Positions 20,013-31,310 of a stretch of 64,000 nucleotides of DNA are shown piece after piece. The notes under the pieces are model-generated. The model had not been told where the DNA came from. It did not search any database and saw only the letters and a program-made list of their open reading frames with translations. The DNA is from Ustulina deusta (Eukaryota > Ascomycota > Sordariomycetes > Xylariales > Xylariaceae). Position numbers and translations under genes: made by a program. The stretch lies in contig JAJNNX010000055.1 in NCBI GenBank assembly GCA_023159155.1, forward strand, positions 1-64,000, given 5' to 3'. How positions within the stretch are numbered: position 1 is the stretch's first letter; each line of letters opens with the position of its first letter.

Positions 20013-23000
20013 TTAGTCGTCCTCATCAGAGAAGACCTCCTCACCACGCTTCCGGCGAGCCATACGCTCTGTAAGGACATGTTAGCACTTTATTCAAAAA
20101 CAATTTCAAGTTGATAGATTTACCCTTCTTCTTCTTTCGAGCCTCGGAACTTGTTAGCTTCGCCTTTTTCTTAGTCGTCACGATCTTGTTGCCCATGGCG
20201 TCGAATTTGTCTTCCTCGTCGTCGTCGCCCTGCTTTAGTCTGGGGCCGGCACCCTGACCCTGCACCCAATTGTGACCCGAAGGTGTCATTTTGCCGTCCA
20301 TGACAGCCCAGACTTCCTCAGTGAGATCCTTGGTGAACTCGGCACTGTGGGTAATGATGATGACACCACCCTCGAACTTCTTCAGGGCCTTGGACAGAGC
20401 ACCGAGAGAGTCGCGATCCAGATAGTTGGTGGGTTCGTCGAGGACAATCAGGTGAGGTCGTTGCCATGAGCAGGCAGAGAGCACGACCTTGACACGCTGG
20501 CCACCAGACAGACCCTTCATACGGGAGTGAGACACCAATTCGGCATCGAGACCGAAGTTGGCGCAGTGTGACTCGATTTCCTTACGGACCAGAGGGCGGA
20601 ACTGGCCAGAGGCCAAAGCCTCCTTCATATCGACGTCTGCAACCATCTTCTGATGAGACGCGAGAAGCTCGCTTCGTGGGAGCCATGCATTGTCGGCCGT
20701 CATCATGGGTGTCCACCTCTCATTCTTCATGCCAACGTTCTCACCCAGGGCGAATGAGCATTCATACTCGTAGCTGTTCTTGAACTTTCTCCGGCTGTTT
20801 ATACCAATGACGCGTCTCTGTGAACCCTCGACCCTGAAGATCTTGTCCATGGCCTTCTCATCATCCTCAGTAATAATTTTGTTGGCACGGTCCATGGTCT
20901 CACGGTCTTCGCCAGTCTGGAAACGCCATTGGATATACTCGGAAGGCGTCTTGTCGAGGTGGTTATCGATATGGGCGAAGGCGTGCTGCTTGATGTAGGC
21001 GATACGGATGTTCTCGTGCTGGTAGATCTCACCAGCGGTGGGGATAAGCTCACCAGTCAGGACGTTGATCAGGGTCGACTTGCCGGCGCCGTTGGGACCG
21101 ATGACGGCAATACGAGAGCCCAGAGAGCACTGGAATGTGATGTCCGTGATCTGGGGCTTGGGAGTACCGGGGTACTGGAAGCTCATCTTAGTAGCTCGCA
21201 AGATGGCCTTGGCCTTGGTCTTGACACCCTCGAGGAACCCGGGCTCGGGGAAGCTGAACTCAATCTCGGATTCTCCGAGTTCGTAGTACGATTTGGCGTG
21301 GGGATTCTTGCGGACAAACTCCTTCAGGTTGCCCTTATACTTCTTGAGCTTGAATCGCTCGTAGTGAATGATGTACTGGGTGACATTGTCCAGGAAGCCG
21401 CTGTCATGGGAGACAATGATGGAAGTGCAAGGCGAGTTGATTAGGTAGTCCTCGAGCCACCTGACGTTCTTCACGTCGAGATGGTTAGTGGGCTCGTCCA
21501 GAAGGAGGATATCGGGGGCCTCGAAGACGGCACGGCACAGAGCCAGCTTCATCTTCCAACCACCGGACAGGGCAGTGATGTCACCCGAAATCATCACAGG
21601 CGTGAAACCGAACTCGGCAAGACGGGACTCGACCTCTTCTTGTGTGGAGGCGACCCCAGCCTCGCTCAGCTTCTTCATCGTCCAGTCGATCGTTGTCATT
21701 TCAGTATCAGCCGAGTCAAGGTCGTGTTCGACGAAGACAGTTTTAACCTCGCTCTGCTTGGGGAAGCCCTCGACCTGTTCGTTGTTGATGGCGCGCATCA
21801 GAGTTGACTTGCCCGAACCGTTGGGACCGCAAAGACCGTAGCGACGACCACGCTTTAGTCGTAGGTGTGTCTGGTTGAGCAGGATTTTGGCACCGTAGGC
21901 GAGAGAGAATGTGCAATTGCAGAGATCCTCACCATCGTCATCCTCATCCTCCTCGGCAGCATCCTCCTCAATACCAGGCGAGGCACGCTTGCGGAGAGTA
22001 CTAACGACGCCTTCGGCATCGCCATCGCCAACGAGAACAGAAACGAAGGGCTTGACGGCAGCAGCCCAGATCGAAGACTCCAGCTCCTTCTCGTCAACGA
22101 GCTGACCACTGATGGCACCGATATACTGGACAACGGCGCCGAGCTTCTCGACGACGGCAGAGTGCTTGGCCGGGATAGAGGCCTTTAGGTGGGCCACGAC
22201 GGTGTCAATATCGCCATCGCGACGAACTTCGGGGATCTTGCCATCCTTGATGTCGCCCACGCGAACCAGGGTGTCGAGAGCCTGCTTGGTCTTCTCACGA
22301 GCCTCAGGGTCGGCGAGAGTCTCAAAGTTCTTGGTAAGACCTGGCATCATCTTGGGCAAGAAAGGAGCGACGATGTTAGGATCGTCGACGAGCTTACACA
22401 TGTTGTCGACAATGACAGCAGCCTTTCGCTTGATGGCAGTCTCGCGCTCAGCAAGACCACGGTCAAGCAGGGGAACCATGAGGGCGAGGGTAGGTTCGTG
22501 AACCTCGGTAACGAAAGTGGTAGCACCAAGCAAATGGACTGTCTCGGGGACGTTCTCGGGCTTCGCAATACATTTGATGAGCTCGGGGATGAAACGCTCG
22601 ATATCACGGTTGACGATCAACTCGCAGATCTTCTCCATGACCTTGTAGGCGCGATCCTTCACCTCCTTCTTGGTATCCCACATGGACTCGGAGATGACGG
22701 GGATCAATTCGGGGACACGGTACGCGAGTTGGGCAGGTGCAGTGCGAACAAGAGTCTCGATACAATCAAGAGCCGCCATCTTCTCAGGCCATTTCTGGGC
22801 GGTGAGGATAGAGTTGACGATGGGAGGGAGAGCGGCCTTGACGGCGTTGGGGTTGAGGGCCTCAATGATGGCGAGAGCTGCAGCGGTGGCAGCATTCTTG
22901 ACAGCGGTGATCTTGTCGCCAATGGCGGCCAAGACCAGGGGAAGCAGAACGACGAGGTAAGGCTCGACGTTGGGGGAGGTCTCAGAGTGCTGAGCGATGG

Positions 23001-23696
23001 CCTGGATGGCCTGGGCAGCCTTTTCCCGAAGAGCTGCATCCTTCTTGTTGGTGATCTGCTTCTTCAAAGCCTCGACGGTTCTAGAAACGAAGTTGTTAGC
23101 CGATGTGCACAAACTAGAGCCATGTGCAACAAAGGACACAGTGTAAAGTTGGAAGGAAAATCAAACGATATGATTCAGACATGTCTGCCCATTGCCCGCC
23201 GTGGCTTCGCACCACGGCCTGGTGAGTTGGCGCCCTGGGCGGAGGCCGTCAAAGAGCGACGGAAGCCCACGCGAAAATCGCTGCGGACCAGGATGCGCAG
23301 TGGAGGGGTTGACAGCCTCGAATTGGGGTACATTTTTCTCTCTCGACAAACGACATATGATGAATCTCCCCACTCCAGCGCTGTGAAAACGGGGTGGGGG
23401 GCACCGAAAAACCAGGCGCGCCACACACGGGCAACGGATCCCGTATGCAGCGCTAGGTAGCTGGAGATTGACACGGGGGACACGGGGGGACACAGGGGCC
23501 ATATGACCCCATCCAACGCTGTCGGAATCAGAAAATGGGCTTACTTTGTGGGAGTGGCCTGGTCCTCGATGGCACCGTTGATGAACGAGGCGAGGGCAGC
23601 GGCCGCATCCTTGGTGGCAGCAGCATCCTTGGAGACGGTGAGCTTTGCCATCAGGTCCTCGAGGACCTTGGCGGACTTGGCGTTCTCGGAAGGCAT
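20013..23696 (-). CDS. YEF3: Translation elongation factor 3 (eEF3)
   Basis: Three exons: 23696-23545, 23080-20124 and 20068-20013, exactly 1055 codons (1054 residues), the usual eEF3 length. A 464-nt first intron follows 50 codons; the last intron is 55 nt. The N-terminal part contains HEAT repeats, then an ABC domain with Walker [10 protein letters not shown] near residue 465 and the signature [14 protein letters not shown] with [11 protein letters not shown]. The second ABC domain has GPNGAGKST near residue 711, a chromodomain-like insert, and [12 protein letters not shown] with [10 protein letters not shown]. The C-terminus is Lys-rich and then acidic (FSDEDD). eEF3 is a fungal ribosome-bound ATPase needed in each elongation cycle for E-site tRNA release. 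Codon use is strongly biased, as expected for a highly expressed gene. Confidence 0.97.
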
Positions 23697-26600
23697 CTTG
23701 GTTGATTTTCTCTTCCTCTCGGTTCGTTTATGTTCTTTGTCGGTGTTCTTCCAGAAAAAGGAGGTCGGAAATGGGTATCGTGGCGGTTTTTCGGGATCTA
23801 GAGAAGGAATCTATCGAAATGAATCGTTTTATCCGGCCGATCGTAGGCAACTATCCGTAGATAAGAGAACCGGAAATCTAAGCAAGTCTAAAAGGGTGTT
23901 CGTGGTTGATCTCCGCAGTCGGACGACGACGAGGCGACGACGACAACGAGGAGCGACGCAGATCTGGTTTGCTGACGGAGGAATCAGAAACAGAGCCTGC
24001 GCTACGTTTTCCAAGTAGCGGAAAGAAAGCGAGCTGAGCGGAGACTCAGTTCTGTCTATCTTGCAAACAAGGACAGAGTGGCAAAGAGATATTAAAGGAA
24101 AATGGTTTGATTGAGGGGAGAGCGGGAGAGATGGAAAAGACTTGTGAAGAGGGGTGTGGACAAGAATTTATTTTCACGGTGGGCTGGGTGGATGGGTTTT
24201 TTGCCTCAGGAAAATTTAGATTCTTTTTTTTTTTTTTAGTGTTAGATGCTGAACGGTACTTGTAGTACATGCCGGCATGGCCTCCAAGAAGGTACTTAGA
24301 TAGGTAGAACAGGTATCGAGCATGTGTTGTGCTCCTCGATTGATTGGCTAAGAATCAACCGGGGGCCTCTTTTTGGTTGGCCATCCTCTGGCTCTGCGGT
24401 TTCTGCTACGGAGATACTACAGGATACTGTCTATACCTCCCAAGTACCTACCTGAGGAAGTACCTAATGTATTTAAACTTTGCGGTGGAGGGGCAAGAAA
24501 AATAAGAGCCAGAGGATGGTGGGATGGAGGGGCATTGTGGGGCTACGAGCGAATCATTATTGGGTTCAATTATCAGACGGTCAGTAGAATTTTGTGGGCA
24601 CCGCCACAATCCCCATGCCCCTAGCAGACCCCGAAGCACGCCCACTGAAAATGAGCAGCGATTCATGCTTCTCCCTAGCAGAATCATACGTAGTAGTATC
24701 GATAGGCGGTAGGTATGCAGGTCTCACTCCAAACGCTAATCCAAATAGAGGAATACCTTTGCACTACCGAGTTGAGCTGGAAGACCTGGCCATGATGGGG
24801 CAGGATCTCTCTTGGTGGGCGTTTGATAGCCTCTGAGATCTAAGCATACCACAGCTTATAGGACGCTTACAAGTCGTGCACAATAAGAACGGTTCGTATG
24901 TATCGGGCACTTGGCTCTGAAAAGCTATTTATTACCAGGAAGGTCTTTTCCATCTCCCTACTCGCTTTCAAAGGCGCGTCCTTGGCAACGGGCTGGGCCT
25001 CTAAAGCCTACTCCCTACCAAACTCTTGGACAGCCAGGCTGAGTGCAGCGGTAGAGATGGCAACAATTTTAGAAGCGCCGTCGGCAGCAGTAGCAAGCCC
25101 CCGAAGGCCGGAGGCGCTCCGGACTATGGGTAGCCGTGAAGCAGGGAGAGGGGGCAGCGAGGAGGGGAGCGTCCTCGTCGTTGGTGACAGCGGCAGCGGG
25201 ATCATCGCCATACTGGGAGGTCATCGTCGCCGCCGCCGGCAGGGACGGAGAATACCCCTGGATGATCTAGCATCCAGCGGGCCATCCAGCACAGTTGGCA
25301 AACTTATTTTCTACAAGGCAAACAACTCATCCATCATCTAGGTGTCCTTGTAGGGCCGCCAGAAGGCAAGACGCAACTGCCATCGTCGTATCTATCCATC
25401 ATGTCCAACTCCGGGACAGCGATAAGCACTTGTGTAGGCGCCATATACTTCATCATTCCATGAGGCTGCCATATGATGATCTTGTACTCGTCTTGCAGCG
25501 TGGCCGAGTTCTCATAGTTGGGGGCGCCGCGAGGCTTTAGGGTTCACCCTATAGTCGCATTCTTCTTCATCTACCCCGATGCCTATCATAGCAGGGTTCT
25601 TCCTTCCGCATTCAGCACGGGCAAAAATATTGGAGGATTTCCCGTTCTTTGGTACTCTCTATTTTGCCTGCTTTTGGCCAATGCTCTGGGGAACTTGTCT
25701 GGTGTGAGCTCGAAGTCGAGTAAGGTGCAGATTGAGATGCAAAGTCTTGGCACGCTTATCAAGGGCGGTCGCGCACAAAGCCGATATCCCAACGTTCGAA
25801 GGTGGTGTTAATCGACAGCCGATATTCTCGTTTTGACAGAAGCGTTCGTGGTCAGGGACGTAGTTTTCCCGATCATACACCCGAGTTACTATACGCTGTT
25901 CGCCTCTCGTTTTATACAGTGTCATTCCGGGAAAACGACCCTGAAAAAAAACATGCAGGCTACGCCGAATTGTTTCCACCTGCCCGCTTCTTATTCAAGC
26001 GTTCATTTACCGCCGGATGACATGACTACATCCAATGGATGCTTGATGAATGAGGGGCCCGGAGTTTTCTTCAGCCGTATTTTGATTGCTGAACAGGAAG
26101 TTTGAACTACCCCTCTAGCCCCTCGTGGCATGTCTCCTTTCTTCATTGACGGTGTCATCCATACTTTGCAATCTTACAAATCGCACCTCCTCAAAGGCTA
26201 CGAGATGTTGTCCAGGAACCAATTGCGGTGGTGGGCATGCCTACAGGCTACCAGGTAGCAGTAACTCACCCAAAGCCCTCCGGAACCTATTCCTTCGGGG
26301 TTGTGGCTGGAAATGGAGCACCTGTAACCTCTTAATACAGACTCAGTGCCGTCGCCGATAGGTCAGCTTCCAGAATTCTCGGAAACGCAGCATACACTTC
26401 CGGACAGGCTCAGGGTTACGAAGCCATTCTAGACATATGCTTTCCAGAGGTGCTACTCAAATCATAAGATAGAGGCATATTCTTGCCAAATCCCTGGCCT
26501 TGGCCGGAAACAATTGCTTGATCGGCAATGATCGTGTCATTTTCAGCGCCGTAGGACCGCATTCATTCATTACACAAGTAGGTAATGCTATTGTGAATTA

Positions 26601-27070
26601 ACAATGAAGACCTTCACCTTTATCCTAGTACGGCTACTGTTGAACTTAAGCTCGGAATTCATGCCTTCATCCCATCGTATCCCCTTATCTCGTACTCATT
26701 AATGCATTTCATGTCGTTTCTCACGTTTGCGATGGTCTGGCGATTCGGTGTTCTGTAAAGAGCGCCTGCCATACACATTATCCTAGTTGAAGGACACTAG
26801 CAGGTTCGATCTGAAGTTGCATATCCGTGAAAGATGATGCATTCGGCCTGTCGCTCTACCCATATATGCCCATCGTTATTGCGCTGGTCTATTGGCCAAG
26901 AAAAGATAGAAGTTCTCCCAATGTTGGCACTTCGTCTTCGTTAGAGACGGCTAGTCGTCATCACACCGAAGTCTTCCAACACTAGAACCTCCAGAGTTAG
27001 CTGGGTCTATCGTGGACATCTCAACGGTTTGCTGCACTATTCGGGCCTTCCAGCATCGAGAATTAACTTA
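23697..27070. other. Long gap: eEF3 promoter, then unassigned DNA with possible relics
   Basis: The first part (to about 24.3 kb) is the eEF3 5' UTR and promoter, with a T14 run at 24224-24237. From 24.9 to 26.6 kb there are patches that read like protein on the plus strand but are broken by stops. An example is 26160-26450, where wording such as VAVTHPKPSGTYSFGVVAGNG is followed by a stop and then more open sequence. This could be a decayed gene; I cannot name it. Confidence 0.4.
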
Positions 27071-27763
27071 TCAATGAGGGCTCTGCTCCCAATGAAGCAC
27101 AAAAGAAGGGGAAAGCGATAGATATAAATATGACGTACTTCCAGCGAGACGCTCCATCTCCCAGTCTTCCACGTTGGCGGCCTCCCACTCAGCTTGCAAG
27201 TACTGTAATATAGCCCAGACTTGGTAAAACTCTAATTCGCCCTCACCGTCCTCATCATTGTCAGGATCAAACTTGCCGCTACTCCACTCACCATCATGCT
27301 CCCAGCTGAAGCGAAGGACACGCACCAGAAAGCGCGCGGCATGACTGTGCGAGACAGGAATCAGCAAGTGTTCCAGCAAGTAGAGCCGCCCCAGAAGTAG
27401 AGCGTCGAGCGTCGAGTTGATCAGATCCATCAAGGAATGCAGAGTTAGTCGAAGTACTCACTCAAGCGAAGTCCAGTCCTTCTTACTTGATTGAACCTCA
27501 GAATTGGCATACTTGGGCTGCACGAAAGCATTGGTGGATATGCACCAGTGATACAGCTCGGCGCACTGCACGGTCGAATGATCATGAGCGACCTCGAGGA
27601 AGTCTCGGCGGTATTCCCGAAAGAAGGGCTTCACATGGCTGCTGTCGAGGAGTCGGCGCACCGAGTGCCGGTTGTTGGGGTCATAGTTCAGCCACACGCA
27701 TAGTTGGTCGTAACTCTTCTGCAGCGCTGGAAGCCGCTCACGCGGGATTGATTTTCTCGGCAT
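27071..27763 (-). CDS. Unknown protein with in-frame stop or intron
   Basis: ATG 27763 opens 101 codons (MPRKSIPRERLPALQKSYDQ...) ending at a TGA at 27458. Eight codons later the same frame continues for another 120 codons, with good protein-like wording (LINSTLDALLLGRLYLLEHLL). A GTGAGT donor overlaps the TGA, and a CTGAT branch site with a CACAG acceptor lies 117 nt on, so an in-frame intron removing the stop is possible. That splice would also delete the well-formed stretch just quoted. The alternative is a nonsense mutation. A further small intron near the 3' end (GTACGT to GAGCAG) may alter the tail. No family is recognised; no signal peptide or membrane segment is seen. Confidence 0.5.
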
Positions 27764-30700
27764 GGCATCAATAGATAGAATGGCACCAGTGGACTGGAAC
27801 GTCGGGTTGATATTTTGTAAGTTTTTTTTTTACTCACTCATCCAGTCTCATGTAGGACCAGTGTAACGGGCCGAGGGTGAGCAAGGGAGAGGGGGGGAGA
27901 AAGAACAGAAGGGACTCGGAGTTGAACAATAAGATTTTCAGAGACACGCATCGCGGGAGGTCTCGGGTCTCGGGTCTCAGATCATGGATAACTCAAACAG
28001 AGCTCCCGTATGATTCACCTGCCTCCCTATACTGTAGGCAATCAGCAATCAGACCCAAGATCCCTACACGAGGCAGACGATGTATCTAGGCGAGGGGCAT
28101 GAGATTCTTGTGCAACATATGCGCGATTCGGCCAATCATCCCATTGATTGAGCTGGAAGATGATTTATGTGTTGTGGGTTGTTGTGGGTGTCAGCATCGA
28201 GTTGCGTTCCCTCCCCGGCTCGGCTGACTAAGAGAATCCAATCAAACGTCCTCTTCCCAATCTGTTTGCTTAATGTTACGTATGAAATGATCACCTTGTG
28301 GGTTTTGTCATGAGTTATTAGCATAGTAGCATAATGCGAATTAAAAATTGTAGAACGCAGTTAGTTCTACTTAAATAAAGCAACATTATTCAGAGTACAT
28401 CTTTTCACAGGATGCCTCATCTTTATGTCTCCCTAGACCACAATAAGCTATGAGTAAACCTGCCTTGTCTACAACATCAAGCTGATCGCCGTAAGTCTGG
28501 CCCATAGGCAGCAAGCAAGGGTATGGGTGTTGTATTATATGTCAAATGTAAACAGCCCCTCACCAAAAGAGCAGGTAACCGCTTCAATGAGGGAGCTGCT
28601 ACAAGAGGCAGGTGCTGATCAGACTGCTTCATCTCGGCATCAAATGGTTTGTAGGATGGGGATGATTCCGCTCAAGATATCATACCAGTGCCAGGTCATT
28701 ACACATCATCTTCTAATATCTAATTCTGTACCTAGCCACAAGAGCCCACGATGTATCAAAGATATGTAGGTACCTAAATGAAGCTAATAATTACAATAAT
28801 CACTCAATCCCTTTCAGGCGACGCAACTCTATTAATGATATGCTAGAACCTCGCTCCATCACTTCTCTCACCCCCTCTTCTCACAGTGTGCCAACCCCCC
28901 CCCCCCCCCCCCCAAGAACTCTCCTCTGCATGGCTTCAACACACGACCTATGAATCTCCAGCATTGTTACAATTGCAGTCCAAAGCGCTACCAACAGTGG
29001 TATTAGGATATTAGGCTAACCCAGTAGCAGAGGCTTGCGTGGCTCGAACAATGAAGGTAGGTCATGTAACCAACCGTATTATGACAGTTCTTACGTGCTC
29101 TCGAGATCACCAATTGTAGGCTTAATTGCAATCTATTATTAGCTACCGCTATTCTTAATAGCCATGGGCATCATCACCAAATATCACTATTACTACTCTA
29201 TTAGAAACTAATGCAATTAGGCATACCAACGTGCTTGTCAAACTTCATCGGTCGAAGCGGGGAGACGACGGGGACCAAAAGAAAACGTCTCCAAGCTCGT
29301 CAAGCTGCTATTCGGTAGGAGCCTGCACCCTCCCGCGTCTCACACCACCCATGGGGGTCATTTATTTGATTCTCTATTCATTCTATCCCTTCTAATCTAT
29401 ACCCATTATGTCTTCAACACCCACATCGAGTTTTACTAGCAACGAAGGTTGTTGCAAGAACTCCCGCGCTGTTGTGAATGCATTCCCAGTGCTGCGTCCC
29501 TCCATTTTCGATTCCCACACCGACGGACGCGGCACAGACGGATATGTCACAGATGAGGATGTCATTCACCAGAAGGTTGTATAAGATTAGGATGCCTTCC
29601 ACTTGCATCAACTGCATCTTTTGCATTACCTGCCGGCTTTTTAAGTAGTCATATTAGGCCCCTTTCTACCCGCCTTTAGTCGACTCGATCGCCCATAATA
29701 AACGTGAAAGCGGCCTTCGTGAGGCGTTTCGAGAAAACCTGGGGCAGTGGCCTAACGACTCAGGCGCTGTAATCGGGTTGAGATTGATTGCAATTAGAAG
29801 TACACTGCTGTTGTATCCCTATGGCGCGCTACTGTGACGGAAGATGGCATTTCGGATTGCAAAGTGGTACAACACGCATTCTTTCGGCTCAGGGATCAGG
29901 TCAGGCCGAGTCCGGATCTTTCATTCTACCCTGTCTCTGAGCTATTAGTTCCACCGTATCAATGATATACTATCCCAGAGTGAGTGACTGCATCAATATG
30001 TCTGGGCGTTTAAGATATTAACAAATGGGCTGGGCAGAATACCGCTTGCGTTTCAAGGGGGTTGAGATACAGGAAGAAGCACACACCATCAAGAGAACTA
30101 GATTCACTGCAGAAGATGGCACCGTTACTATTACGGAGGGACTCCCGTGTCTAAGCGACGTGGTACATCCCTCGCTAGTAGTATAGATTTGCGGACGCGG
30201 TCAAGGACTTGCCGGACTGGTTTATAAGCGGATTGAACACGTTAGCTTTGCTTTGAAATTTCAGGAACAGAGGTAATTAAAAGAGTGGACAGAGTCTTGC
30301 CCAAAGTTTGTGTGTTCATCTGTCTCAGAACGCATAATTCTCTGGTCTTCTTGCCCTAGTGACCACAGAAGAGGCGCCCTAAGCGGCGAGGGTCATATTA
30401 TTTCCTTACAACGTGAAATTGTTCCAGATATCGCCACCTCTAGAACCGTTATTCTCCCTTTCTGCAATGACGTGGATCAACGGGTAAACTGCCTCCTCGG
30501 CCTCAGGGAGAGACATTGTGCCCAGACCTACCGCCAGATAGTATGAATGTAACGCCACTCTCCAGTCCGTTATTCATATGCCTACTTGGAAGCAGTGGCG
30601 ACACACTTGCTACCAACTTCACATATGCGCGTCCTTGGTTCACTAGCACCACCAGTTCGAACACGACAACCTTCTGTCCGTCTCGAAGGCCGATCTCGAT

Positions 30701-31310
30701 CCCGACCCCGACCCCTACGGCTTGCGCCGGAAGCTGGGCCGGGATTACAGTTTACCGCACGAACCAACATGCCGAAGAAACGGCGCTGGCTGCCCAGGTT
30801 CGACCGTGAGGAATAGGAGAAGTCATATGGGTGCAACTTAGACCAAACATACAATTGGATTGTTTACGCGAAAGGGGTGTGTCATGGGTCAATCATTGTG
30901 GAGTGTGATTGTGTCTGTGATGTACCCTATATGGCTTCGTTTGGATAGCAGTATTTGAAGATCCAACATGCAGAGATAGCATTATGCCCTCACAAGACGT
31001 GGACCACACATGACAGCAAGCTAGACGACTTGAATAAGTAGTAGTAGGACCTCACGCTACCCACAGCTCCTCGCCCAAAAACCCAGCAAAGCTTGATTAG
31101 GGGGTGATAATGGCGAAAAATGTATTGATTGACATTATCATTAGTCATACAACATTGGGTATCTACATCGACGGCAAAAGCATCGTTAAGCGCAAAGCGG
31201 CCTTCCATACATACCAGGGTGCAGCGGGTTCTTTTCGGTAGCCTTCCTTCCATCATGATTTTAAACCCCCTCTCCCTTAAATTAAAGAGTTAGGTAGCAG
31301 TCTCGGCGAT
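27764..31310. other. Long gap with weak coding-like fragments
   Basis: No complete gene. A 58-codon ATG frame at 29408-29584 (MSSTPTSSFTSNEGCCKNSR...) and an open patch at about 30028-30186 (YRLRFKGVEIQEEAHTIKR...) look protein-like but are isolated by stops. They may be exons or remnants of a gene I cannot reconstruct. A GGGTCTC triplication is near 27957-27978 and a pure C19 run is at 28895-28913. Confidence 0.4.
28895..28913. repeat. Homopolymer C19
   Basis: Nineteen consecutive C residues in non-coding DNA. Long C/G homopolymers are rare in ascomycete genomes and prone to sequencing length errors, so the exact count should not be trusted. Confidence 0.9.

Noticed and set aside
20929..21444. 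171-codon plus-strand frame opposite elongation factor 3
   Set aside because: Antisense shadow; low-complexity Leu/Gly/Asp composition produced by biased codons on the other strand.
22189..23460. 423-codon plus-strand frame opposite elongation factor 3
   Set aside because: It is the antisense shadow of a strongly codon-biased gene, has no recognisable domain and runs across the first intron of eEF3.
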